This document shows, one piece after another, positions 21,335 through 31,300 of a DNA stretch of 51,687 nt (positions within the stretch are counted from its first letter, which is position 1; the number at the start of each line of letters is the position of its first letter). The notes under the pieces are model-generated. The model worked only from the letters and a program-made list of their open reading frames with translations. It did no database searches and had not been told where the DNA came from. Position numbers and translations under genes: made by a program. This DNA comes from Amoebophrya sp. A120 (taxonomy: Eukaryota > Sar > Dinophyceae > Syndiniales > Amoebophryaceae), in assembly GCA_905178155.1 (NCBI GenBank), contig CAJINV010000004.1, positions 9,300,418-9,352,104 on the forward strand. Reading direction: 5' to 3'.

Positions 21335-23282
21335 CGCAAGTTACAGCTGTGGAAGATGAAAAGTGACCCAGTTAAAATTTTTATCGCCACAAGCTCCAGC
21401 GAGCAAGCAAGATTAAATGCCACGAGCTGGAAGGTAGTCTCAGCACAGCAATCAAGCAAAATGTTTATTTTCAATCTGATTCGAAGAACGACAACGAACA
21501 ACAGTTTTAGTTAGACGACAAGGGTCTATTTTTAGCGAGCAGCGACAGAAAGAGAAACAGTTCAAGTTTTGTATTTGGGAAGTTGTATTCGCCAAGTTAG
21601 GGTTGGTGCACCAGGGATGAGTAAGTACGCGCAGTAAGACCAGAAGGGATGACGAGGGTAATTCTAATATTACCGAAGGGGCACCATCAAAGTTGATAGT
21701 ACGGCTACAACGCTGCAAGAGTTTATAAATTTCTGCGACATTATTTATCTCGCAACACTCATTTCGAGCGGACTGAAATTAATAGTACCCAGCCAGTATC
21801 CGCATTGAACCACTGTTGCTCTGACAAGAACAGGTCAAGTCAAGAATAGTAACGACCGACGACCGACGTATTTTTCATTTTTTTAGTATAAGATCTGCAT
21901 CTGCCGAGCTAAAGCGCTTCCTCGTCGTACTACATTAAAAGTGGAAATTCAACAACCTGTCAGACTATTGGTAGGTTGTACTGGCAAGCCCGCCGGCTTT
22001 TTTTCTTATGGCTCCGAAAAAAGAAAGCCTAACGAGCTGCTGAGGGAGATTATTTCGTGTTCCTTCGCTTGACTTCGATTTGATATAGCTTTTCTCGCAA
22101 GAATTTTTACGGATTTCGCTGGGGACGTACGAAGAGAAAAAATGGAAAGATGTTAAACGAGTGGTCGACAGTTCTGTGTTGTTTAATTGCTTTTTTTCAC
22201 CGTCCGAGTTGGAGCTTCGTATGTTCTTGATGTTGATGAAAAGATGATGGTACGTCGAACAAGTAGCTCTACGTAGTTCTACTACCCCCACTGTGTCTGA
22301 TTGCTGAAGCTTACTTGCTGCATCGAAGAAGCGAAGAAGATTGTTGATAGTATGTACTTAGGAAGAAGACTAAGATTAAGTTGTCCTTGTCCCCGAAAGA
22401 GTAGCGCTACTTACCCCAGCTGAAGGCCGCTGAAAAACTACCCTTGTTGTTCCATTAAGTTTGGGTGTCTTGTGTACCTGGTTGCCCCCGCCCTCCTCTG
22501 CATCATATGCTGTTGCAAGTACAACATGTGTGATAGATAAGAAAGTGCAGTAGAGTCGAATTTGCTGTGCTTGTAATTAAAATTCCACCCCGTAAGTACC
22601 ACCCCGCCGAGTGATGAACAAAGTGACGTCGAAGATGTGAAAAGCCTGGTTGTCGTAATTGTGGGAAAAAGAATGTTGCTGTGGAACAAAGAAAGTTGCT
22701 GTATCTCAATAGTATTCAGCATTCTGTTGTTGATTGTTGTCGGATAAAAAGAAGCACGCCATAAAGTTCTACCTGGTTTTTTTCTTCTGACACCATTTTT
22801 TCTTCTCATCCAAAAACCACCTCTAGCCACGTCTTTTTTTTCCGCCTGGTGCCGAAAAAATAGCAAAACACAATCTGTAATCTCCACCAAAAAACAACCA
22901 ACAGAAAGAAAAACCAGTGCTTTTGTGCTAAGAAAGTCAAGAGTATAGTAAATACACTAGCGATACGAAAGTCCAAAAAACCAAAACATCACTGTTTCGA
23001 TAGCTGCAGAAGAAAAATATCCAAGAGGAGTAGAAAAACAAAAATCTCTACCGTTGCAAAAGAACAAAAAAGGAAAACATAAATTTACATTTTTCAACAA
23101 CTATCCAAAGAACTACCCAAAAAACCTTGAAAATGTCTGTCATGCAAAATTGCAAGAACTACAACACCGATGATGGATTGAATTTTCCATGCAGAATGCG
23201 CACCACTATTTCTTTTTCTCCTCCCGCTCCCCACAACGTGTTTGCAGAAAGAAGAAAATACATCATAGAAAATTAACTGAAC
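21335..23282. other. Long AT-rich region without a supported gene
   Basis: Nothing coding is recognisable in about 1.9 kb. The open frames seen on the minus strand have low third-position GC and no domain. Near 23100-23230 there are isolated TGTCATGCA words like those inside introners, so a decayed element may lie just before the next exon. Confidence 0.5.
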
Positions 23283-23440
23283 AAACTCTATCAGATTGAT
23301 AAGGAGACGGGCAAGGGCAAAACGAGCTCCATCGCCGAACTGTCTCAGCAGTACGAGCATTTGGTCCTCGACTTTTACACGTGCTGGTGCACCAAATGCC
23401 CGGATACCGCGAAGGAACTCGAGGGTTTGGCAACCATATG
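23283..23440 (+). CDS. Thioredoxin-like exon, partial
   Basis: Open from an acceptor-like CTCTATCAG to the start of a family A introner. It encodes KTSSIAELSQQYEHLVLDFY, then TCWCTKCPDTAKELEGLA. A hydrophobic strand, then Trp-Cys-x-x-Cys-Pro, then a helix is the beginning of a thioredoxin fold. Codon use is GC-rich at third positions on this strand only. I cannot find the exons that should follow: the introner after it is broken and the next coding DNA reads on the other strand. It may be a gene fragment, or its continuation may be lost. Confidence 0.45.
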
Positions 23441-23596
23441 GATTGCAAAAATGTCTGGGTCTGCAAGATTGTAACTTGTCATGCTAAATCCGAATCATGC
23501 AAAAATCTGTGTTGTATGAGTGCCAAAAGCTGTCCACTTTCAACCAAGTTGGGAGGAAGTTTCTCATGCAGGATCGATAGGCATGAGAGAGATCCT
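23441..23596 (+). mobile_element. Introner, family A, truncated
   Basis: Starts as a normal family A copy (GGATTGCAAAAATGTCTGGG, then CTTGTCATGCTAAATCCGAA) and follows the 7409 copy to about 23595. There it runs directly into sequence identical to an exon/introner junction found again near 24811. The right inverted end is missing. Confidence 0.75.
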
Positions 23597-23629
23597 TTCC
23601 ATCTACGACGCCGGGTGTTCCTTCCATTC
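23597..23629 (-). repeat. Duplicated exon-introner junction piece
   Basis: About 31 bases (TTTCCATCTACGACGCCGGG onward) are repeated at about 24813-24843. In the minus-strand gene this is the part encoding WKEHPAS plus the first bases of an introner. Here it sits inside a broken introner. Confidence 0.8.
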
Positions 23630-23682
23630 CAAATCTGTCTGGCATGACAGCAAAAACCTGTCATGCGCAAATAGTACGTGAA

Positions 23683-23800
23683 AACGCCCCTTAAGGGACC
23701 CTACTATGCATCCCAAGCATGACAGACGCAATCATCTTGCATGTTGCGCATCACAAATTTACACTATACAACGTTTTTTTCTTGGATACCCGCGGCTCGA
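23683..23800 (-). mobile_element. Possible degenerate introner
   Basis: Contains introner-type words (GCATGACAG, GCATCACAAATTT) and weak inverted ends GTACGTGAAAACG and ACGTTTTTTTCTTGGATAC. It would follow the VSKK end of the minus-strand gene. Family and boundaries are uncertain. Confidence 0.4.
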
Positions 23801-25280
23801 ACGGGGCCGCCTTGATCTCCATCGGCAACCCCTTGGCGTTCCAGTTGATCGCCTCGTAGAAGTATCAAATGTAAAAATGTCTGGGTCTGGAAGAATGCAA
23901 CTTGTGATGCTGCATTTGAATTCCAAAAAAATCTGTATTGCATGAGTACCAAAGAAAATGCAACTTTTGCTACGCTGACACGGCATTTGTCATGCGGGAT
24001 ACGCATCAAGAAGCCCTCAAAAAATCTGTATTGCTAGGGTATGCATCACAGACATCATGGCTCATGCAAAACGTGCATGAAAAGTGTCAGAATCTTCCAG
24101 ACCCAGACATTTTTACAGTTGATAAGAAGTGGCCCCGCTGCGCCTGCACGCCCGAGTACAGGCCGGTGGGACTGCGGGTCAGGTGCGCGATCACGTTCGG
24201 CACCGCGTTTTTCAGAGCCCAGTATGATATGTAAAAACGCCCCCACCCCATAGTCAAGTTGGGAACTTAGCAACACAAATCCAGAAGTTTTGGGAGCCAC
24301 GCATGACAAGCTGCAGTCCGTAGTGTAGTGCATGTTAGCAAGGAAAACCGCATCACAAATCCATCTGCTTATCCTGTTTGCTGCATTACAAATTCCAGAA
24401 CTCGATTGAAAATGCCCCTCATGGAGATGCGCATTACAAATCTTTCTGTAATCGCAAATCTGCATGACAGCTATGGGGTGGGGATGTTTTTACTCAGGAT
24501 ACCCAGTACCGCATGTTCGCATCCGGGTTGTAGCACTTCTTCCCGTCGTGCACCATGGGCATGTATCAAATGCAAATATGTCTGGGTCTGGAAACTTGTG
24601 ATGCAAACCAGGGAATACCGGGCGCACTGCCACTGTCATACGTGGCCAAGCATGACACGTTTTTGAGCTGCTATGTGTAGCGTATTCCGCATGGCAGACT
24701 GCGCTTTTCCATCACAGACAAAGCGATCTTTTTGCATCTACGCATGACAGAGTTCCGAGACATGTCAGACAAGCATGACAAGTCTGGCAATCTTCCAGAG
24801 GACCCGGACAAATTTCCATCTACGACGCCGGGTGTTCCTTCCAGGGCTGCGAGCAGTTCGATTCCTTCTTCGGGTCGAGGGGAATCGCGAGAGCCGGGTA
24901 GTACATGTGGATTGCAAAAGTGTCTGGGTCTGGAAACTTGTGATGCTGAGTGGCGAAGCATGAGGATGCCACAAGTGACGGCTCAGCATGACAAGTTTCT
25001 GACTACTTGCTACGTGTTATGTATTCAGCATGACAAACTGCGTTTTTGCATGACAGAAAGTTGGGGCTTTTGGGTAACGTGCATGACAGACTTGAGAGAC
25101 ATGCTAGCCGAGCATGACAAACTTCCGCGCTTCCAGACCCAAACATTTTTGCATTCGATAGTACAAGTTGTCCTCCAGCTTGTTGGAGCTGTGCAAGAAC
25201 AGCGAAAATGGTTCCGGAGGTACTGTCCGGTTGGATTTGAAAGAGTGTACGGCGTCACTAACGGTGCGAAGTACGTCCAT
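23790..25280 (-). CDS. Unrecognised minus-strand gene, 3' end open
   Basis: Read on the minus strand from a possible ATG at 25280 (MDVLRTVSDAVHSF). The exons are 25280-25159, 24898-24823, about 24563-24502, 24224-24125 and 23857-about 23800. Excision of four introners gives a continuous protein: SSNKLEDNLYYPALAIPLDP, WKEHPAS, MVHDGKKCYNPDANMRYWAL, KNAVPNVIAHLTRSPTGLYS, EAINWNAKGLPMEIKAAPFE. The plus strand of the same exons hits TAG at three of the joins, and its composition is Cys/Arg-rich as expected for antisense. I do not recognise the family. The start is uncertain: a pyrimidine-rich acceptor TTCTTGCACAG at about 25185 could mean an earlier first exon. The stop is not located. Confidence 0.6.
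23864..24124 (-). mobile_element. Introner, family A
   Basis: Direct repeat AGAAGT (23858-23863, 24125-24130). On the minus strand excision gives RGHFYEAINW; on the plus strand the same excision leaves a TAG. Confidence 0.9.
24225..24501 (-). mobile_element. Introner, family E
   Basis: Ends GATATGTAAAAACGCCCCC and complement, as in 9828-10121. Direct repeat CCCAGTA (24218-24224, 24502-24508). Excision gives NMRYWALKNAV on the minus strand. Confidence 0.92.
24564..24822 (-). mobile_element. Introner, family A, one end diverged
   Basis: Left end is standard (TATCAAATGCAAATATGTCT); right end is altered (GAGGACCCGGACAAATTTCC). No clean direct repeat. It separates HPAS from MPMVHDGKK in the minus-strand gene; the exact join is not resolved. 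Confidence 0.8.
24906..25158 (-). mobile_element. Introner, family A
   Basis: Direct repeat TAGTACA (24899-24905, 25159-25165). Excision gives EDNLYYPALAI on the minus strand. Confidence 0.9.
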
Positions 25281-27480
25281 ACCAACCCGGGCGGGTGGCT
25301 GCAGCGGTGGCAGAGCCCGGGGTCGATCTTTGTCAAGGCGGAATGGTTTGACGAGGGGACAGTTATTCCGGAAGAAATCGTTCAGGAGCAGCGGGAAATG
25401 GACCGATTCCAGGCATTCGATTTACAGAAACTCGCGGCCGCGATGGCGGAAATGGAGGGGTGGAACAGCAGGGAGAGGCTACACGAAATGCAGGACAGCT
25501 ACTTGAAGATCTGCTTTCAAGAAACAACTGAGGATAATCTCGTCTTAGATTTATCAAAAGTCGGAAAAAGAGGCCGGTACCACGTCAACATCCCCTTCCA
25601 ATTCAATATTTCCCACTGCTTGTTCGAGCTCTGTCCGGTTCCGATCCCACATTTTACGAAATTCAAGGCGAAGTTGGATTATTGGAAAGGGTTTTTCGAC
25701 GCCTTGCTTGTTTCGGAGGAATTTGGAAAAAAAGTGGAAGAGTTTTTACTGGAAAGCGACGCGGATTTAGCCGGGTATACGCGGGAAGGGAAGATGAAGC
25801 GAAGGGTCGTAGTGGGAGATGGTGGCGACGCGGAGGAGGATGCATCTGCGTTGTTGTTCGGTGGAGAAGATGCTGATGAGGATGGAGATGTTGAGCAGCA
25901 AGAACTCAGAAACAGTGTCGCTGCCGATGAGTCCGAGGTGGATCATGCTGCTCCCGCTGCAAGAACATCAGCCCGTACCTTCAACGACCTTTCCTTCCGG
26001 GAGGTGGTTTTCTTCTGTACTTACAGAAGTGCAGAAAATTCTCCAGAACAATGATATCACAACCAAAAACTGGGCCGAGCCAAATACCACCCACCCCTCC
26101 GCGGATAATCAGTCGGGACAGAGGGTCAAATTTCTCATCGACCCAGAGACCGAAACCTGGCCTGAGCACGGGATAACTGCAAACTGGGATGAGAAAGATG
26201 CGGAAAAAAACGCGATCCCGGAAGGCCAAAACATCGGGGACATTATTGAGGAAAACAATGGTTTTGTTTTCGGATTAGTAGATGCGGATTTCCGCCACTT
26301 AGTCCGGCAATTTTGCACGTCATTCTGGGGCGAGCAGGCGATCCTCGCCGTGCACTCGGCCGCCGTGGAACTCGCGTTGAGGGAGTTCAGAACGGTGGGG
26401 GAAGTGAACGAAATGGTTTTGGATAATGAGAAACAAAAGACGAAGATGAAATATTTTTCTCTGATTTCCTTACATCCTCTCAAAGCGGAAGACGATGGAA
26501 TAGCCGGTCTGAAAAACCCGATGCCACTGAAGCCGACCGACATGATCCGACCCCGCAGTTGGGTCATAGACCCGTCGTTGCCGAAGGAAGTTTACAAAGA
26601 GCAGGCGTTCAACGGGACGGAATTTTCGTTCCAATCCTTCTCCTTGACCGAGCAGTCGTTAACGACCGGTTTCGCGGCAATTCACATCGGGCCTGTGCAG
26701 GCCTTGCGGTTGACCGGGAAAATTGGCATCCGGAGAGTTGACCCGGAAAAGCATATCCGTTATGGGAAAGCGAATATGGATGCTTTGGAACAATGCGTGA
26801 ACAACAACGCCCGCGCTCCTGCACTCAACATTGCTGGCGGAGGAGAGGAACAGCCGGGGGGTAGATTAGTCTTGCAAAACTTCGGGCAAAGCGAGCGAGA
26901 GTTTGGGCAGCAGAGAGTGATTGTGGCAGAAGACATAGTGCTGGACGGGGAAGTGAAAAATCTAGAGAAGACGATTTCCCCATTTGGGGAGGTGGAAAGG
27001 ACGACGTTCTCGCAGCCTCGCAGCCAATTGGATTTTCAGACGCAGCAACAAACTGCGTTGAAAAATTTCATCAAGTCCAGCTACAATTGGACCGGCCCCT
27101 GTCGAACCTCGTACAGTGATGGGGAAAATGGCGCGTTCACCTGTTCGCTGTTTTTCGAGCCGAATGGGAAACTGCAGGAGCTGGGGATCCCATATGAAAT
27201 CTACGTGGAGGAGTTTGACGAAACTGAATTGGCGGATTTGGAAAAAAACCGGTACAGCAACAGCCAAGATTTTGACAAACGTATCGAAACCGGGATCCGA
27301 ATTGAAGTGGGGTTTTCCGCCGACGATTCGAAGACAGAGGCGGAAAAGAACTTTGAGACGAAGACTCACGCGTTGGGCTACCCAACGGACGCAAACAAGC
27401 GGGGGTGGGGCCACCCGGATTTGTTTCCGCAGAAGGGTCGGAAAGGCGGAAATTGCGGAGCTGGGTGTGCGATTATGTGA
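25187..27480 (+). CDS. Unrecognised protein ending in a CaaX box
   Basis: Two exons, about 25187-25974 and 26027-27480, joined by a short GT-AG intron. Clear coding begins by about 25285 (GGWLQRWQSPGSIFVKAEWF); the first in-frame ATG is only at 25398. Upstream, a better frame (LSSSLLELCKNSE) would connect if one A were added near 25212, so the 5' end is unsettled, and it overlaps the start of the minus-strand gene. Segments: a helical part (QKLAAAMAEMEGWNSRERLH), HVNIPFQFNISHCLFELCPV, an acidic linker, then a long second part (NNGFVFGLVDADFRHLVRQF; FSFQSFSLTEQSLTTGF). The last four residues, CAIM after GGNCGAG, form a CaaX motif, which in known families directs prenylation and membrane attachment. 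I recognise no catalytic domain. Confidence 0.6.
25975..26026 (+). other. Short ordinary GT-AG intron (predicted)
   Basis: 52 nt. Donor GCCC|GTACCTTC, acceptor TTCTTCTGTACTTACAG. It moves the reading from the acidic linker (RTSA) into QVQKILQNND. The acceptor has a good pyrimidine tract; the donor choice is an inference from the frame. Confidence 0.6.
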
Positions 27481-28308
27481 GGTTTGGATATCATTATCGG
27501 TGCCCATTATGTGTGAGCCTTTTTCTTGAGCGCTTTTAGCGCACAAGTACACTTCCGCCTGCGCCGATCTCCCAAACCAAGAACTTGTCGTTCTGTCCTG
27601 TAGTTGATGTTTTGGACGAATAATAATTCGTACCCAATGTACGTGTAGCTGTAGCGCCTTGATGGATTCTTTTTCGTTTTGATGCCGTGAAAGCACACTG
27701 CACACCCTTCATCTACGTGAATTTCATGTCCTGAAATCGCAACAGACATCGCGTTAAATCTCTGCTCTGTCAACCGCAAAGAAGAAGGTGTTCTTGACCA
27801 CTTTCTCGTGTGCTTATCTCTGTCAACCGCAAACACCAAGGCATGTAGTTCCCGGATGAAAGGATAAGAAATAAATCGTCGGGCGCCGGCTTGATAGTAA
27901 GTAGAACAACTCGTCGCACGACGCCATGCAATCTCGTTGAACAGGTACAACGTCGTAGTCACGACAAGTAGAGTTCTCTCATCAAGATCGGTAAGAACCA
28001 CATCGTGTGCCAATCTGCTTTTTGCAGCTGATCGTCGTAGCAATTCGTCTTCCCTGGTGCAGAAGATCACAAATTCGTGTCACAACAACTTGCATCGTCA
28101 CCAAGTGTCGCTTCGTCGTATTTTGAGTTTGAAGGGAAGATCGTACGTAAGGAAAAATAGAAGCTCTTTGATCGTCGCTTGTCTAGTACTACAAACAATC
28201 TGCCACTAGCGTTTTTTTTTTTCGAGGATGACGCGCTATTGAAGATCATTTTGTGGTATAACATAGAGACCACTGCATCAGTTTGAATACAGTCAAGAAC
28301 CAATCAAA
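27481..28308. other. Intergenic region with a minus-strand open frame
   Basis: Between the CaaX gene and the giant gene. It contains a 187-codon minus-strand open frame and a short duplicated word, CTGTCAACCGCAAA, at about 27768 and 27820. No other signal. Confidence 0.45.
27507..28070 (-). CDS. Hypothetical minus-strand open frame
   Basis: 187 codons from ATG, with non-repetitive sequence such as NAMSVAISGHEIHVDEGCAV. Third-position GC is much lower than in the genes around it, and I recognise no domain. It could be a small single-exon gene or chance in a moderately AT-rich intergenic stretch. Confidence 0.25.
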   Translation of the reverse strand: MIFCTREDELLRRSAAKSRLAHDVVLTDLDERTLLVVTTTLYLFNEIAWRRATSCSTYYQAGARRFISYPFIRELHALVFAVDRDKHTRKWSRTPSSLRLTEQRFNAMSVAISGHEIHVDEGCAVCFHGIKTKKNPSRRYSYTYIGYELLFVQNINYRTERQVLGLGDRRRRKCTCALKALKKKAHT

Positions 28309-31300
28309 ATGGCCGACGTCGGCGTAGCGCCGGGCTACGCTTTCCGCGGCGGCGACGCGACTGCTGCGGCCAACGGGGTCCGCGATGCGGTCCGCGGTTT
28401 CGACTTCGCCAGGGTGGACGCGAGTCGTTTCACCTGCGATTACTTCGCCAACCTCGCCCAGTCCTACGTGAATCGGGGGGATACGAAGGGGTTGATCACG
28501 GTCACCGAGATTGTGAAGACCAACTTCCCGTCCGATGAGATCAATCTGAACTTCAACTCCGTCGTCTCCCGGCCGCGACGGACGCTGGACATGGCGGAGG
28601 TGCATGTTCTGCTCGCGGTGTTGATGAACAAGCTAGGGGAATTCGAAAAGACCGAGCAATACGCAAAATATGCGATCGGGCTCACAGATTTCCTATTCGA
28701 AATGATCCGCAAGATCAAGCGGGCGAACAAACGGATTGAGATGGACGAAGTGAAGTACCTGTCCGGCATGTACGACATCGACCGGATCTGGTACGACAAG
28801 GTGGTCCACGTTTCCTGCACGGCGCGCGAGGTTCTCGGCTGCGAGCAAGCCAGGCAGAACCGCGTCGCGATGGCGGGGAAGGTGGAGCAGATGCAGAGGG
28901 ACTTCCTGCACAATATCCTGTGCAAAAGTATCGTACTCGTAGTAATTGCAGTCATGCATTACAAATCTTTTTCTTAAGCTAAATCCGCATTACAAATTTC
29001 ATTTCTCATGCTGAAGAAATTTGTAATGCATTTATACGAGTGCGATACTTGTTTTGCAATTCATGCACAAGCTCTCCATGCAGTTCGCGGGCGCGTATGG
29101 CGAATTGAAGAAGGAACTCCGGGAGCGGGAAATCGACCGGTTGATCAAAACCAGGAAAAGGTGGAGCAAAAGTCGAAAGTTGCTGAAGGTGGTGAGGAAA
29201 ACGCTAAGCGCGGCGAAGGCAGTGGAACAGACCCAGACGGCGGCAGAGAATAAGGCTTTGCGGGAGGAAAAGGAGAAAACGCAAGCGGAAGATGGCGTTC
29301 CCTTTTTGGACGCACCGCCGGCAAGAGGGGCAGCAGGAGCAGGAGCTCCTGGTGGGGCGGATATTACGACCACTGCCACTGATGTCGTTGAGCAAGCTGC
29401 TGCAGTTGAGGGAGCGGAAGCTGCTGCAACTACAACTACTGCTACGACTACTGCTGTTGATGCAGAAGGGCCGGGTGCAGCTGCAAACGCGTCATCTGAG
29501 CAGGCCGCGCCTGTAGAAGCAGCAGCTACAGAGGAAACTGCAAATAAACCTGCGACTACAACTGTTGAATCTGAAGCCGCAGCGCCTGCTCCTGCAGCAG
29601 AAGACGACGCACAACAAGCAGCCGCACCTGCAGTTCTTCCGGAAGAGGCCGCAGAGGCGGGTACGACCGAAGCCGCCGCTGAAACCGAGGCTGCGGTGGA
29701 AGGAGAAGATCAACCAGCGGCCCCAGCAGAGGGTGAGCACGCTGGTATCGATGAGCAGCCGGCAATGACTGCGACAGAGGAAGCAACCGGTCCACCTGCT
29801 GTTGAGGAGGCGGAAGGGGAAGTAGCAGCTGCCGCTGCTGCTCAAGCGGAGATGAACAAGGCAGAAGATGAAAGTGCACCTGCTCCTGAGGCAGAAGCCG
29901 CAGCTGCGGATGCTGGTGGCGAAAATGCTCCCGCCGCGGCAGAGCCAGAGGAAGCGGCTGCAACGGCAGTGCCAGTGGTCGAAGAGGAGGCACCAGCGCC
30001 GCCAGAGGAATCGCCCGCAGAAGCTGCCGCTCCGGATGAACAGGAAGCTGAGCAACAAGGCGCGGAAGCTCCTGCTGTCGAGGGTGACCACGAGGCGCCG
30101 GGGCAAACCTCCGCTGAGGAAGGGGCGAATGAGGGCGAAGCTGCAGAGGAGGCTGCAGGTATAGTTTAGAGGCTGTGCAACAATTGGACCCCCTTTCGAC
30201 AGGTCGAAAGGGGGGGGGGGGTAGGTAGGTCGACAGCCGGAAACCGGCGGCCGGCCCGCCGATGTGTGGGTGGGGGTCCGGCCCCACAACGGCCCGTGGC
30301 TCGGTCGCCGGCTCCTCCGGCACTGGTCGGAGGCCCGCCTTTGCTTGTGTGCAGGCACTTATCCACAGCGCCGGGCTTCACTACAACTCCGACAAGGAAC
30401 AAAGCGCACTCCGCTTTGTTCTTTGTCGGAGCAGCGAGCCACCGAAACCGGCCCCGCGCAGCATGATACTGGAATGGCCTCAGCTTACGCACTGGCCCAC
30501 AGCTCTACTTTTTGGAGGGTTGCGCCGTGACCTGCTACGCCCTGTTCCTTTTCACCCATCACGGGGCACAGCAGGCGCGAGCCCTGCCTTTCACTCCGCC
30601 GATTTTCCGTCGGGAAAGGGGTTCTGTTGCATGGCCTGGCGCGCGATACGAGACCGCGCGCCATCCCATGGCGGGTCATTTTATTCTGGCCGGAATGGTG
30701 CAGAAGCAGATGTTTTTTGCAATTGACTCACAACTAGGCTCCGCGATTCTGATAGTAGATCGCAGGACCGCATCCGGCGAAGCGACTTTTTTGGCTGTGT
30801 GGCAACGACGACCACAGGCGGACTTCGTCGCAGAAATTCAGAAGTCCGGCCTAGTGGTTGCCCACTATGGCGGATTTTATTAGACTGCTTTCATCATAGT
30901 GGTAGCCCGCCTATGTTCGTTTTCGCTTCGTTCGCCGCAAGCCTTTGGCAAATGAATAAAGGCGAAGTCGCGGCGGTTTTCCTAGCAATTTAACCACAGC
31001 GGGCGCGCGCAGCGCGCCCCGCGAAATTTTTTTTGCAGGCAATGTAAAGCACACGCGCGTGGCTCCTAAAATTTTTTTTTTACAAAGACTAGTTCGCGAA
31101 GGGAGTGGGCAATATACCGGCACCGGGCGCGCGCAGCGCGCCCCGCAAAATTTGCAAGCAATGTAAAGCAACACACGCGCGCAACGTAGCTGCACCTCGG
31201 GCGGCGCGTGGGGCCTAAAGTTTTTTACTAGTTCGCGAACGAAAGGGGCAATGTACCAGCACCGGGCGCGCGCAGCGCGCCCCGCGAAATTTTTCGCAAG

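Noticed and set aside
23800-25165. Plus-strand reading of the exons between family A and E introners
   Set aside because: It has equal third-position GC but meets TAG at each of three joins and is Cys/Arg-rich. The minus strand splices without stops.
29492-30358. Long minus-strand open frames (255-288 codons) opposite the Ala/Glu-rich linker
   Set aside because: Leu/Arg/Cys-rich antisense of a GCN/GAR-repeat coding region. They run into the transposon and have no domain; the plus strand is in frame with good exons on both sides.
30512-30883. 123-codon open frame inside the transposon
   Set aside because: No transposase motif, no coding bias, and several overlapping frames are equally open.
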